The notes under the pieces were generated by a model. That model was given only the letters and a program-made list of their open reading frames with translations. It was not told where the DNA came from and ran no database searches. A DNA stretch of 64,000 nucleotides from Filosporella fistucella. Lineage: Eukaryota; Ascomycota; Leotiomycetes; Helotiales. This document shows positions 47,297 through 59,223 of this stretch, piece after piece. The position numbers were made by a program, and so were the translations under genes. The DNA is taken from contig JAQJZZ010000008.1 in assembly GCA_030077755.1 (NCBI GenBank), positions 3,472,001-3,536,000 of the forward strand, written 5' to 3'. Positions within the stretch are counted from its first letter, which is position 1. Every line of letters begins with the position of its first letter.

Positions 47297-50200
47297 GATG
47301 CGTGAATGTTTGGTTCGTGGGGATTCGGGGGAATAAGTTGGAGCGTAGTAAATATGTACGGTCGCGACTCCCTCCACAGGACGCTCTACCTTGTACTCTA
47401 CTGAATTCGATCAATTATCGGCTTCGTACGTCTTGTGTATTCTTTCTTTTCTTAACGAGAGACCTCTGTGCCACCGAAATCAGAGTAAACTGCTGCCGGC
47501 CTGGCGACTGACTATTGTTGCTTTTCGGAGTAAGAGAGATGAGGGCGAGGCGATGAAGTATGCGCAAAGAGCCGATAGCCAACGGGATAAGATAGGATCG
47601 GCACAGTAAAGTCAGTGACAAGAGACAAGAGGCAACGACAGCGACAACGACAACAACGCAAAGCAGCGAAGAGGAGAAACAGAGGAGCGAGTGAGGGGTG
47701 AAGGAGGATAAGTATTCGGATCGTAAATAGACTCAGTTGCAGCAAGTTTGGGAAAAGGTGGCGGTGAAGTTGGCTAGCCGTGAAGTTTTGTGAATCGAGG
47801 TTTCAGGATTCGATGTTAATCCCAAAGAGTGGAGGAGGGGGTCTCTGGGGGGCCCTGTGCGCAGAGTGTTCAGACAATGGGGGTGTCAAGACTCCGAGAT
47901 CTCAGAAGGCCAGCAGCCAATCAATCTAGAGACTATTGGCTTTTGTAACAATTCCCAACTGAGATGAGGGGCTGGATTCCTGAATGTACTGTAATGGAAA
48001 TAATCGAGATGCACTATTTGAGTCTTTGCCCTCTTTGCCGTTCCGTTTTGCCCTTCCCAAAGGATTTCTTCTGCAGTATTACTATGTTATGTTCTGTTGT
48101 GTTGGCTTGCTTTGAACTGGCGGCACTTACAGTTCGCTGGGGGCGGAGGATATTGAAGAGGACTGGTCCAGGTGGTACTCTAACAGGCCTGCGTTGCGGT
48201 TTGGCTGCAGGCTGGCCCTCTATGGATGATTGTGCATGTGCGTCTGATGTATTCTGGTTGACACTGGATGTCAAAGCCCCAATGTTTCCTATATATATTA
48301 ATATGGCCAGGTCTATCTATATAAGACCGGGTGGCTCCCCTCAATTCAGAGCCCCCTTATTCTACAAGGCTAAGACTTCACGAGGCGAAGATTGAATTGA
48401 CTGGAAACGAGGGCGAAAGGGGTGCAGCCTTGAACACTTGTAAGTTGTAAAGTTCTCTTGTGTACCGAGTATCTACGGTTTAGACAAATACCAAGACGGC
48501 TATCTAAACCACCGATATGACTCTATCTACCTGCAGGAGATGATTGGAACAGCTATGTGGGTTTAGAGGTTTTGGCTTCAATGGGCTGGAGGGAGAGGAT
48601 GAGAAGAACCCATTCCTCATGCCTCCGACTGGCCCACAATTCTCAGGTCGTACTGAGTCCCTACCACCCAGGTTGTTACAGTACAGTGTGCAGCTGTCAA
48701 TCAATCAAGAGGCTTCCATGGCAGTCCAATGAGATATATGGAACCCAAATATATAGGGTCAGACAAGTAAATGTATGACCATTTCCACACAGCTGGATTT
48801 CGCGTTGCAGAAGTTCGTAAGGCAAATGCCAAACTTAGGGTCGCTTCGCATGTAAATGTGCAGGATCGTTTGATTTCAATAGTGCAGTACAGGACTGTCC
48901 ACCAAGGATCATGCATCGCAGCATGCCCCTCTATATCAGCCGTCGTATAGAACAAGCCTGCGGCAACCGTTTCCAATCGTAGTCTCTAAATTAATTTATA
49001 TCATACCGAGATGTGCAATCATAATCTGGATTGCTTCAAATCTATTCGCAGGAAATACTTTTTGTTTCCGAGGGTGAACAGAAAGATGAACACTGAACAA
49101 GAAACATGGAACGAAATCACCCAGTCTCGGAAACGTTGCGGGTCCTCTGACCCCCTGAGCTTAATGTGCTGGTGGCAAGTAAACTACTTCGAGGTAGAAG
49201 AGGTTTGCTCCTCAAGGTTAAAATAATAATCTCAGCTAACACTCGTTTTCCCGCTTACGGAGTATATACGAGCATGGAAAAAGGGGGTAACTTCTTTCTG
49301 TACCCCCCTGAAAGCTGATTTCTAAACTTACCAAAGTTAGAAAGCCGATGGAATGATTTCTGGTCGATTTTGAAGACAACGTGCTGCACAAAATCTGACA
49401 TATCTTACGGTTTTGGGAGGTCTGGCATTTCTGGCGACCACTGAGCTTCGATAACCAGACGAAAGCATCAAGGATGGCAGTCTGGCATGTCGGGAGGCAG
49501 CGCAGCACACCATAACCTCCCCAGAGCATCCCTGAATGTATGGAGCTGCATGGAGCTGTAGGGGATTCACACGCTGGTCGCGTTTCTTCTGAGCAGCATC
49601 CACCAACCAGCGCGTCCTCGATGAAACGCGGCTCAGCCCTCTCCTCCAATAAAACGCTTCAAAACACCCCGAAAGGATAAAAAATATTCGTGGTCCAAAT
49701 GGGTCATGGAGTCACGATGGCAGCGGTGCAAAGTATCGCTATGATCACAGAGTTATCCGTCTGTCTCATGATTCTCAACCATCCCGAGAGCTCCCTCGCT
49801 CCTAAACTCCCAAGCAGAGAGGAAGCCCCGCAAAAGGATCATTCATAATTTTCTTTGCATCTACTTGTAGGAGCTTGCGGCAATCTGATGCTCAATCTGC
49901 GCCACTGGTCTTGCGTCTCCAATATTGTAGGATCCATCGTCATATGAACGCTTTTAAGACGGTGCCGAGATGGTGAGAAATTGCAACGGTTGCGAACAAT
50001 GCAAACAATATGCTGCAGCCGTCCATCTCCCTCGTGTTGGACCAACTCCCGAAGTCGATCTCCGTCACAGATGTTGGTGGTTTTGTTCTTTCATGTAGCT
50101 TGCCGCGCGGTAGGAAATATTGATAGTTATGTCAGATCGCCGCTTTGGGACATTTGAAGAACTCATTTTCCATGCGAGGTGGCTCTGACGTTGAAATATC

Positions 50201-50578
50201 ACAATCCTAATCCATAAGTGATCCCCTCATTCGGGTTTGAGCACACTGGACGAATGATGGTGAGTAATGTATTATTGCCGCCGATGGGTACCTTGAATTT
50301 TAAGGCTGAAGACGCCAGAGATGCGATCTGTCCATTGTCTGCGCATACCAACAAATGGTGTTTTTTGCTTCTGACAGAGAAGTACGGGGTGCATATTTTT
50401 CCTGGGATGTTGGCGTTTAAATGAATGTCAGGAGAAGACTTCCATTCGAATCGAACTTCTAGCTAGCGGCCCAATATGTCAGGCAAAAACATTTTATGCC
50501 TGAACTTTTTTTCGATAAGAAATTCTTGACGATTAGGACTCTGACGCCCGCAGCAATTTTGAGCTCGACAAAGTTAAG
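47297..50578. other. Gene desert, 3.3 kb
   Basis: The only gene-like signal is on the minus strand at 48274-48014: an open stretch with a clean 60-nt GTAAGT...TACTGCAG intron but no ATG start (see findings). The remaining frames are short and unsupported. Confidence 0.5.
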
Positions 50579-51194
50579 ATGGCGCCAAAAAAATCAGAAT
50601 CTGCACCTGCAGCTTCCATTGCAGATGATGTATCTATGGGCGAGGGTTCAGCTGTTGAGGATGGCGTTCCTGTGCCACTTGAAGATCCTGAGGATACCGA
50701 GCAAAAGATTCGAATCGTAAGCTATGAATATCGCAGATGTAGTCGACAGAAACTAAGTTACAATTTCATAGTTGCCAGGATCATCAGACACTGCCGCATC
50801 ATTTGAATTCAAGAAGGAAGATCATACTCTGGGAAATGCGCTGAGATATATTATCATGAAGAAGTTGGTGCCCCGCATTGCAAGCAATTGCAAAATGCTA
50901 TTCCTAGAAAGAGGACTATGCTAATTCTAATACCAGTCCCGATGTCGAATTCTGCGGTTACTCGATACCCCATCCTTCCGAAGAACTTATGAATATCCGG
51001 ATTCAAACATATGGTCAGTAAGACGAGGAAAACATATGGAACAAGGAACTGATCATCATGCAGAGGGCACAACTGCTGTTGACGCACTCGAGAAAGGTTT
51101 GAATGATCTCATAGATCTCTGCGATATCGTGGATAAGAAATTCACGGCCGCAAGGCGACAGTACGGTATGGATGCTATGGACATGACCAAGTAG
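50579..51194 (+). CDS. RPC19: DNA-directed RNA polymerases I and III subunit AC19
   Basis: Four exons (50579-50716, 50772-50863, 50937-51013, 51064-51194) encode 145 residues; frame is kept across introns of 55, 73 and 50 nt. An acidic N-terminus is followed by the family core: [46 protein letters not shown] and [16 protein letters not shown]19 pairs with AC40 as the alpha-like assembly platform of Pol I and Pol III in the nucleus. The last donor is GTCAGT. The protein is complete and close in length to the yeast one. Confidence 0.95.
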
Positions 51195-51626
51195 ATATCA
51201 GCATTGAGATAAAAGCACTGCATTGCATGGCGTAGTGGGAGGATATCATGGAGTATATCATGGAGTTATTGCGGTTCATTGGGATATGTACAGGCTATAG
51301 AACGGACCAAAGGACAAGCATTCAGTTGCGACCCTAGATTTGGAATTAGCTTAATATGCTTTGCTTGTAGCGGAGCGTAACGTACCTCTAAGAAACCGCT
51401 CATGAAGTTTTGTGGTCTTCTTGCGTTTGGATCCTCATCTGCTCTGAAATACTTGAGGATGTGTGGTAGTTGTTTCCAGTAATTGAGAGTTTCCTGGCAT
51501 AAATGAATTAGCCAATGTTCTTGCCAATTCCAACCCAAATTCTTCCCAGCTTTGCAGATAGACAGCCCGTTCGGTGCCTTCATAGTGAAGTCTCTCTATC
51601 AAGCCAACACCAGGTTCTTCTACAGC

Positions 51627-52082
51627 ATGGATACCCACGAACCTGAAATTCCGCATGGCTCTGGAAGAGCAACATATCCACCGTCCCAATCTGATTCACA
51701 TATCTATGCCGCTCAAATTCTTGCCGCATCTTCGTCCTCAATTGTGCCACTGGAATGTTCAATGAATACATCGTTTGGATTTCAGGAGCCTGGTCACATT
51801 AGCAATGGCGCATCTCTCACTCATGTCCCTCCCAGGTCGTCTCTCCCATCGTATGGCTCGACCATACCCTCATCATCTCCCTCAATCAAAGCAAGCTCTC
51901 TGAGTCCTCATAGCGACAGCCTAGGTGAAGACTACACTTACAGAACGAATCCATTCCCGATAGCTCTTCAACACCCTCCTCTTTGCATCCGTCCAATTGA
52001 CAGCTACACCCAATTAGCGCCTCACTACCACTCTGAAAAGGAAGAAACATACACTGGCGCGTCTTCTGCGCAAGATACGTAG
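51627..52082 (+). CDS. Hypothetical Ser/Pro-rich protein (151 aa)
   Basis: An uninterrupted frame starts at ATG 51627 (MDTHEPEIPHGSGRATYPPS) and ends SSAQDT. It is rich in Ser, Pro, His and Tyr without domain, signal peptide or membrane helix. It lies between RPC19 and BUD31 in a gene-dense stretch, on the same strand. The length is moderate evidence for coding. It may be part of a longer spliced gene or not a gene. Confidence 0.4.
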   Translation: MDTHEPEIPHGSGRATYPPSQSDSHIYAAQILAASSSSIVPLECSMNTSFGFQEPGHISNGASLTHVPPRSSLPSYGSTIPSSSPSIKASSLSPHSDSLGEDYTYRTNPFPIALQHPPLCIRPIDSYTQLAPHYHSEKEETYTGASSAQDT

Positions 52083-52356
52083 GGTTAATAACCATGGTTG
52101 CGAATCTGCGTGATGTGCCCTTCCTGTCGTCAAGTTGAGAGCTCGGATGAGGTTCATGACACCATCACGTGCCGAGCCTATTTCGTTAGTGAGGATGCTG
52201 AGGAAGGCTGAGAAATTTCAAGCTCGAGGCTTCGATGACCCCGCCACATTCAATTCTTAGCCCACCACCTGGAGGACTTCAAACACTACATAACCTGCTT
52301 TACATCTACGACACCCAGAGTACAATCCAGGCTCAAAGCTCCAGAAACAAACAAGT

Positions 52357-52867
52357 ATGCCAGCCATCCGCCACGCTTCGAAGCGCAAAGCGCCCCCAGC
52401 CGGATTCTCTGATATAGAAGACGATCTCCTAATCTTCAGCAATAAGATGAAGGACGCAGAAAACGCATCTACCGTCAACGTGCCGCGCCACGCGGTGCAC
52501 TGGCCTATCTTCCAGATCTCGCATCAGAGAAGCAGATATGTGTATGAGCTATACTATGAAAAAGAGGCGATCAGCAAGGAGTTATATGAGTATCTGCTCA
52601 AGAACGGGTATGCGGATAAGATGCTCATTGCGAAGTGGAAAAAGACGGGGTATGAGAAGGTATGTTTTTCTTCCATTAGTTCTTATTTTGTGATTTGGAG
52701 TGGCTGGTGCTAATTGTTCATAGCTATGTTGTTTACGATGCGTACAAACCAAGGAGACGAACTTCAATTCTACGTGCATCTGTCGCGTTCCGAAAGCGCA
52801 GATGAAAGAGGATCAAGCAGTGGAATGTGTAAGCTGTGGATGCAGAGGTTGTGCTTCGAGTGATTAG
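52357..52867 (+). CDS. BUD31: Splicing factor BUD31 / G10 (Cwc14)
   Basis: Exons 52357-52659 and 52724-52867 (64-nt intron) give 148 residues. The sequence follows the G10 family throughout: FSDIEDDLLIFSNKMKDAEN, VHWPIFQISHQRSRYVYELYY, ISKELYEYLLKNGYADKMLI, then the Cys-rich zinc-binding C-terminus with LCCLRC, STCICRVPK and CVSCGCRGCASSD. BUD31 is a core spliceosome (NineTeen-related) protein that stabilises the catalytic centre. The intron falls exactly before the zinc-binding LCCLRC segment. Intact. Confidence 0.96.
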
Positions 52868-53423
52868 AGCACTGCACGAAGTGCATTGTGACTTAAGAAG
52901 CTTGGAAAAAGCGGGCTATGGATAGGAGGAATATTGCGGATTTCGATTTAAGATACCAGCAAAGGCGTTCATGGTTTGGGATGGGAAAAGACTAGGTTTG
53001 ATAGATTCATACTTGGGAGGGGAGGGCTTGGCGTATAGGTGCTGCTGATTTGAGAATGAAATGATACTTTTCAGAGCAGGGTGGTTGAATAAGCCATGAG
53101 CCGATTCTAAAATAGAAACTACTTGTTGTTCTTGCACACTGTACTAACTTCTCCGCGAAACTCATCGACAGCACCCTGTTGTACCATGACTTATCAAAAG
53201 TTGGTCTACAGCAAAGTCTGAGTCAAGAATGACAGCAGGAGGGAACCCCAGAACAAACAAAAAAGAATAGCTTCATTTCATTTTCCAAGCTTATCTCAAA
53301 CCATAGCGCCCAGAGCTCTCAGACACCATTTTCATGTTCCAATATCCCAGCTTCCGTATCCAGTTCCATCCATTACCGAATCTAAATCTCAAGTCATTGC
53401 AAAAATGTACACAATAGACCTCC

Positions 53424-56015
53424 CTATCGACTCTCTTTTTGCTCCTTTCTTTCTTGTCTCTTTTCCACTGCTCTCTCGAGAAAACTGTCAAGAGCTGCAC
53501 CACCCTTATCACTCCATTGTCTACCTAAACCTCTGGTATTCTCCATGGCCTTAGCTGCAATATCAGAAAACCTGTTCGTGCTGGTTGAAGGTTTGTCATC
53601 GCCTTCAGTATGGTTAGCTTTCTCCTTAGCCTTGTCGAGAAGGCCCTTGAATCCCTGATGAGGTACACTGAATGCTACTTCAGCTGCGGTAGGAGCATTT
53701 AGCATATTTTTATCGGCTTTGTATTCCTTTTTGGCATCTACCCGACGATTGAGATAGACAGTAGCACTGTGTCCTTGAGCTGCTCTGATACGATCGACTT
53801 CTTCCTGGTAGGCCTTGTCATAGATATTGAATTCAGCTGCCGTAGGAGATTCGGCAACGACCTCCTGTGGTGGAGCTTCTAAAGTCTCAGGGTCTCCAGA
53901 TCCAATGCCCAGGAATAACGGTTCCTCGTCAAGTGGATCATGAGCATGGCCCTTCTCACCAGATTCTTGTCTTCGTACTTCAGGATGATCAGGACCGTCA
54001 TCAGAATGTGTACTTTTACGCTTCGACTGTGAAATAACGGACTCGTGAGAGCTGGCCTCAGAAGAATCAACTATGACTGGAGGGGAATCTATCTGTTTTC
54101 TAGGGGGGGGTTGAGAATCGAGAGCAAGAGGCGCTAAATCATGATGAACTCCTTCGGCAGCAAGTGCTGTCTCTACATGCCGACGGTCTTCCAGATCGGA
54201 GCTTTTCGATTTATGGAGGGGATGTTCCACCGGGCCGTCCATAGAAGGTGTGACAGTAGTAGGGGTAAGAGTGCGAATACCGTGTCCCAAAGCTCCAGAC
54301 AAACCGGCTGGTCTCTTCATATCCAATTTGTTTTTGAATTTCTGAACAGCTTTCATCTGTTTCACGTTGGTATAACGCTCGTCAAAGTTTATGAGCGAAC
54401 TTACCATCACTAGTAAGTTCCGCATCTTCGCAGTGATAGCATGATTGACCTCGATTTCGCTGGGTGGCTCGACCAGATCTGATGTATTCTCTTCAGCGGA
54501 AAGTAATGGATCAGTTCCATTTTTGGTAACCCAAGGATGTGCCTTTGGCTGTTAGCTAATCAAATTTCCACTTTCACAGCCTACTTACCCGTAATTCTGA
54601 CATCTTTATCCTCTTTCTGGGATCTTTCTCTAATATCTTCCTCATCAAATCCGAAAATTCTGGCTCATGATCTGGGTCAATATCTGGAGAATCATTCTTG
54701 ATAGCTTCATATAGTTCCAATACCCCAGACCTTTCAAATGGAATCCGTCCAAACCTCAAACAGTAAAGTGATATACCCATTGACCAGATATCGGCAGCTT
54801 TCCCTGAGATATCACCATGTTTAGTGACACACAGCTCTGGAGGTAGGAAAGCCGGAGAGCCAGCGGACTTTGCTGTCATCATTTCTGATTGCTTTTCGAA
54901 CATCTCCGAAACACCAAAATCAACGATTTTGAGGACATTGTCTTCGGTGAGCAGGAGGTTGTCGGGTTTGATATCTCGATGTACGACTCCTTGTGCATGG
55001 ACTAGAAAGTGTTAGCAATTGGCATATGCCTGGCCTTCAACATCATACGGTACTCGATTCCCAATATCAAATCTCTAAACCAGTGCCGACAACTCTCAGA
55101 ATCATATGGATCAGCCTGTTCATTAAGCCCAACCTTCATCACTACCCCTTTCTTACACATCTCCAAAACCATGTAGAGAGAGTCCTCTTCCGGGTCATCC
55201 AGTACCTCAATAAGTGAAACCAGGTTCGGATGATTTAGCTTCTTCATAATGGCGATTTCCTCCTTGATAAGATATAGGGGATTTCCCTGTTCTTCATCGT
55301 TATGAATATCTGAGGCAGAGTGACGATGCAATGGTGCATTGAATCCCAACCCAGCAGCTAGATGTCCCGGTCGTCTTACGGCATGTGGTCTCCGGAGGAT
55401 ATTCGATTGTGCTCGCTTCCGCAGACGAGATTTCGAGAATTCCTTGACGGCCTGACATTCCACATCAGTCTACATGCTCTTGATCCTCAAAAAGAGCTCT
55501 ACTGACATATTCGGTGCCATACTGATCTACAGCAAGATGCACTGCTCCGAACGAGCCTCGTCCTATCTCGTCCTTAATTATGTACTGATTAATATGGTGT
55601 TCGGCCCTGCCATCCACCTGACTATTCGTGTATTCAGACCTCGCATTCAATGTTTCCTTTACATGTCGGTGGTGGGAGGGGTTTCGACGGTGATGTCTTA
55701 AAGGACTTTGGTAGGCAGGTGTAGAGCTTCATTCATCAGCACAGCCCGACCCCTCCTTTGCCAATAATCGTATAGAAAAGGCTGAACATACAGATGCTGA
55801 ATAATATGCGGTCGCTCCGCCTCAGTATGATCTGGTACATCAAGCTCGATGCCTGAGCAATAAAGATTAGAGATGTGGAGACAGGAGTGGCATGGCATGG
55901 AGGGGACTTTACCATGTGAAGGCAGAATCCCCACTTCTTGTTCCTTCTGTGAAATATCGCCCGTATGGCCCGGTTGCTCACAGTCACCTGTGAGGGGATT
56001 CAAAATGGTATCCAT
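53424..56015 (-). CDS. Calcium/calmodulin-dependent protein kinase kinase (CaMKK / Ssp1 type)
   Basis: Seven exons (56015-55913, 55852-55792, 55726-55507, 55451-55049, 55001-54589, 54542-54405, 54356-53424) encode 756 residues. Visible are the Gly loop GRGSFGAV (110-117), the catalytic lysine in AVKEF (131), an Arg/Pro-rich insert (RRPHAVRRPGHLAAG) diagnostic of CaMKKs, HRDIKPDN (270-277), DFG (290-292), and AGSPAFLPPEL, a T-loop carrying Ser instead of the common CGT. Such kinases phosphorylate CaMKI and Snf1/AMPK-type kinases. Intron 6 (54357-54404, 48 nt) is a multiple of three with no stop; introns 2 and 5 are read with AAG acceptors placed after the branch site. For intron 5 a CAG six bases earlier would add two residues (PK). 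The C-terminal 300 residues are low complexity and charged. Confidence 0.9.
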
Positions 56016-56314
56016 GATTCTCTGAGCTGCATTTTCTTCTCCTTTAACAGAACTGTCTGAGTGTGACCACGAAAATCGGGCTCGTGGGTGGTGAGGCTGC
56101 TTGAAGGTATCGACGGAATATGATTGGTTAATTTTCGCGTTTAGTTAATGCTTGGCAAAAGCTTGGTTGAGCCTTGCAATTTCAGCTTCAGCTTACCCCG
56201 TTCGTTTACTTTACTTTAGCCTACTGGACCTAGGTAAGTCTTGAGCCTCGTGTAGTGCCTCAAATACGGAAGTACAAGTTACAACTCTTTGACCTGGCAA
56301 TTATAAACAACACA

Positions 56315-56944
56315 ATGGTGGTTTACAGCTTTTACATTTTTGATAGGCATAGTATATCTCTCAACTCGTATCTGTGACTCCATTCAAATGCTAACATCTC
56401 CCAGCCGAATGCATCTATTCACGTCTCTGGGCCCGACAAGACCGTCCCATCTCAGGAACAGGCACATCCGGTCGCCCAATCTCAACCTCCAGCACAACAT
56501 CCGGAACAACAACCCTCGCGCCAGATCTAGGACCTGCGCGAGCGCGACCTACTCGTCTCAGCGCTCAAGACGATGCGAAGCTCATATTCGGCACAATATT
56601 TTCGTTACGGAATATGGTCCGCAAGTTAGGAGGACCAGATGATAGCTTCATTAGCTATAGGACGGGTCAATATAAGTTGCATTACTACGAGACGCCAACG
56701 AGTATCAAGTTTGTCATGTTAACGGATACACAAACGTTGAATATGAGGAATGTGTTACATCAGATATACGTCAATCTTTATGTTGAGTTTGGTGAGTGGA
56801 AAATGCCAGGACGGAGTCTCTGCAACTAATGTTGTGATAGTGGTCAAGAATCCTTTGAGTCCAGTCGAGCATCCTGGTGGTGAGGGTGTTGCGAACGAAT
56901 TGTTCGAGTTGGCTTTGGACCAATTTGTGAAGGGAGTTTTATGA
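56315..56944 (+). CDS. BET5: TRAPP complex subunit BET5 (TRAPPC1)
   Basis: Exons 56315-56351, 56405-56791 and 56841-56944 give 175 residues. The longin-like fold is visible: MVVYSFYIFDRH, ECIYSRLW, LIFGTIFSLRNMVRKLG, FISYRTGQYKLHYYETPTSIKFVMLTD and VVKNPLSPVEHPG. An insertion of about 40 residues rich in Thr, Ser and Pro after ARQDRPIS is usual in filamentous fungi. BET5 is a small core subunit of TRAPP, the Ypt1/Rab1 exchange factor of ER-Golgi traffic. The first exon is only 37 nt. It is divergent from the CaMKK gene with 299 bp between start codons. Confidence 0.95.
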
Positions 56945-57226
56945 TCATGAAGGGGTCTTCAAGAGGAGAATTGTTAAGAGTCGGTCTAAGACAGACCAAA
57001 ACGACTTAGGGGCATCTCATGGCGTTCAGCGGGGAGCATTGCAGGCGTTCAATCAATCAGGTTCCTGATCTTAAAGTACCACAATTACATTTAGAGTGGC
57101 AATCCTGGTATCTTACATGTCTCATCTCATCATTCTTATAAACAAGTGTCCTCCCTTCCATCCACATATCTATGCGGTATACCGATTTCTCATTAGATCC
57201 ATAACTCCCGTACCGTACCTCCCAAT

Positions 57227-58919
57227 TCAAGTACCCTTCTCCGAGACAGTATCGACTGCTTTACCCCAAGCACTTTCAAATGCGCTAGCATCTCCAATGT
57301 CTACGACGCTCTCCTGGCCTGTGGCAGCCGCCGCTGGAACAACTTCTGGCCCAGCAGGTCCATCTTTCTGTACGAATACAGTACTACCTTCGTCCATGGG
57401 ACTAATTTCATTTTCCCAGTTGCTTGAATACACAACTGCTGCGAAAGCCTCCAAATCCCGGACCTGCTCCATTGATTGAAGATACTCGTTTGGTACTCCA
57501 TTGCCAATAGAATGGGCTTGCCTGGTCAGAATTGCCAGAACAATAGGAAGCTTTACCGCTTTGGCCTCAAACACTTCTGTTATTCTTGGGGCATCGAAAT
57601 CCGGTACTTCAGGTATAATTGGCATTTTATATGCTTGTTGAGCAAGTTTTTGGTCGACCAACGTTGAATACCCCGCGTCCAAGAGGAGGGTAAGAACATG
57701 TGAGAAAGGAGGCGAATCGATCAAGTCCGAGGTCTCGTCTAAAAGGCGTCGAAGAGGAGTGATCCCTGACGAAGACAGGGAAACACCCGACGCAGAGCTT
57801 TCAGCTTCCATCCCTGATTCTCTTAGGACGAAGTCCTCCTGCTCCCTGGGTGGAAGCAGGAATTGTAACCATTTCTTCTCCTTTCTCTCCGCTTCTGTAG
57901 CGCCTTCGACCTTCTTGCGAACTTCCAATGTGAGTTCAGAGAATCTTTGCATGCTGATGTCGTCTCTTGGACTCAAAGCTCCGAATGTTTCTTTGACCGC
58001 CGCCTCCACTTTCAGCATGACCTCCTTCCAGCCTTTGTGTAATAACCACCAACTGAATGTAAGGTACTTTCTGTTTGTTTCGAAATCATTGCCATAAGCT
58101 TGGTCTGGATTATCATCATCGTGATTCTCCAAGCTAATTGTAGACTGTTCCATTCCTCCTGTGGCCAGAGATACCACGCTGGATAAATAGCTTCGCCTCC
58201 CGAGAAGATTCAGCTGAATTCGAGTGAGTAGTGTGAGTAAGGCCAGCGTGTAGATTAGTGTAAATGCCCTAGTAATTGCTAGAGGAGTATTAGAATCGTT
58301 GGAAGGGAAAAGGGGTTTGGCAGAGGCTACTTACAGCTAATCTTGAGATCATTCCATAACTGGAGCTTGGTTTTCTTCGACTTTTGTACTTGCTGTCCAC
58401 CATCTTGAGGTCCATCTCCAGCAGATGTAGATGAAGGAAGTCCCATCTGGCTTGCATGAACTCCGCTCTCGCTTTGCATACTCACCATTGATCTGCCATC
58501 ATCATCTGTTATACTGGGAGGTCCCGAGCCGAATTCGGATGATTGAGGATCCCCATTTCGTGCCAACTTCGCTGCTTTCTGCTGCTGTAGCTCGAACGTT
58601 ATCCTTTCTGTTTCCAACTCATTCATAATATTATCTGTAGCAGTCGGCAGCAATGCGAGCACAGTGAAAGTGCAATCCTCCTGATTTTGTTCGAATCTTC
58701 GGCGAAGGCTAAGGATTTCGATTAGCTCGGTCGCCACTAAGTACAAAAATGTTTTGCATACTTCTCTCTAGCTATGCGATCACTGCTCATACGCTCGCGC
58801 GCATCAGATATCTTCCCCAGAACATATGTAGTTGCTACATATCCAACACCAAGCACACCAAATCCAATGGCAAAAGGGGTCCTATTCCGCCGTAGCCATC
58901 TCTTCGTGGCGGAAATCAT
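57227..58919 (-). CDS. PEX3: Peroxin 3, peroxisome biogenesis membrane protein
   Basis: Exons 58919-58762, 58708-58335 and 58278-57227 (introns 53 and 56 nt) encode 527 residues. The N-terminus is typical of Pex3: a basic MISATKRWLRRNRTP followed by a single membrane segment (FAIGFGVLGVGYVATTYVLG). Then come LRRRFEQNQEDCTFTVLALL, KLQLWNDLKIS and the hydrophobic TRAFTLIYTLALLTLLTRIQ and RRSYLSSVV motifs. Pex3 docks Pex19 with its membrane-protein cargo and recruits pexophagy or inheritance factors. The Ser/Gln-rich insert after KLARNGDP is common in filamentous fungi. It is divergent from ATG101 with 304 bp between the start codons. Confidence 0.95.
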
Positions 58920-59223
58920 GACTTAATAAATCGTTATGACAACAATAACATTCCGTTGTAAAAGTTGATTGTGGTTGAGGAGATAAAATTGGTCGGCTGG
59001 AGAGTTCACGCTTGCCTCAAGGACCTCGGTCGCGGCTGGGGAATTTGTAAACCTGGAAATTGGCCGATAAGTCCCTAGGCCAGGATAAGACACTTTGTCA
59101 AAGCACATGCATGAATGGAATCTACCCCTCCATTATCGCCCACACTTCACTGCATCTTTCACCGTCATCACAAACTACAACACTTCAATACCGTTAGAGC
59201 AAATGCTAGAGAACATAATTGCA

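Noticed and set aside
47964..48395. 143-codon plus-strand frame
   Set aside because: No domain and odd composition; the opposite strand has better splice signals.
49236..49649. 137-codon minus-strand frame
   Set aside because: It has no ATG at its beginning and no family resemblance.
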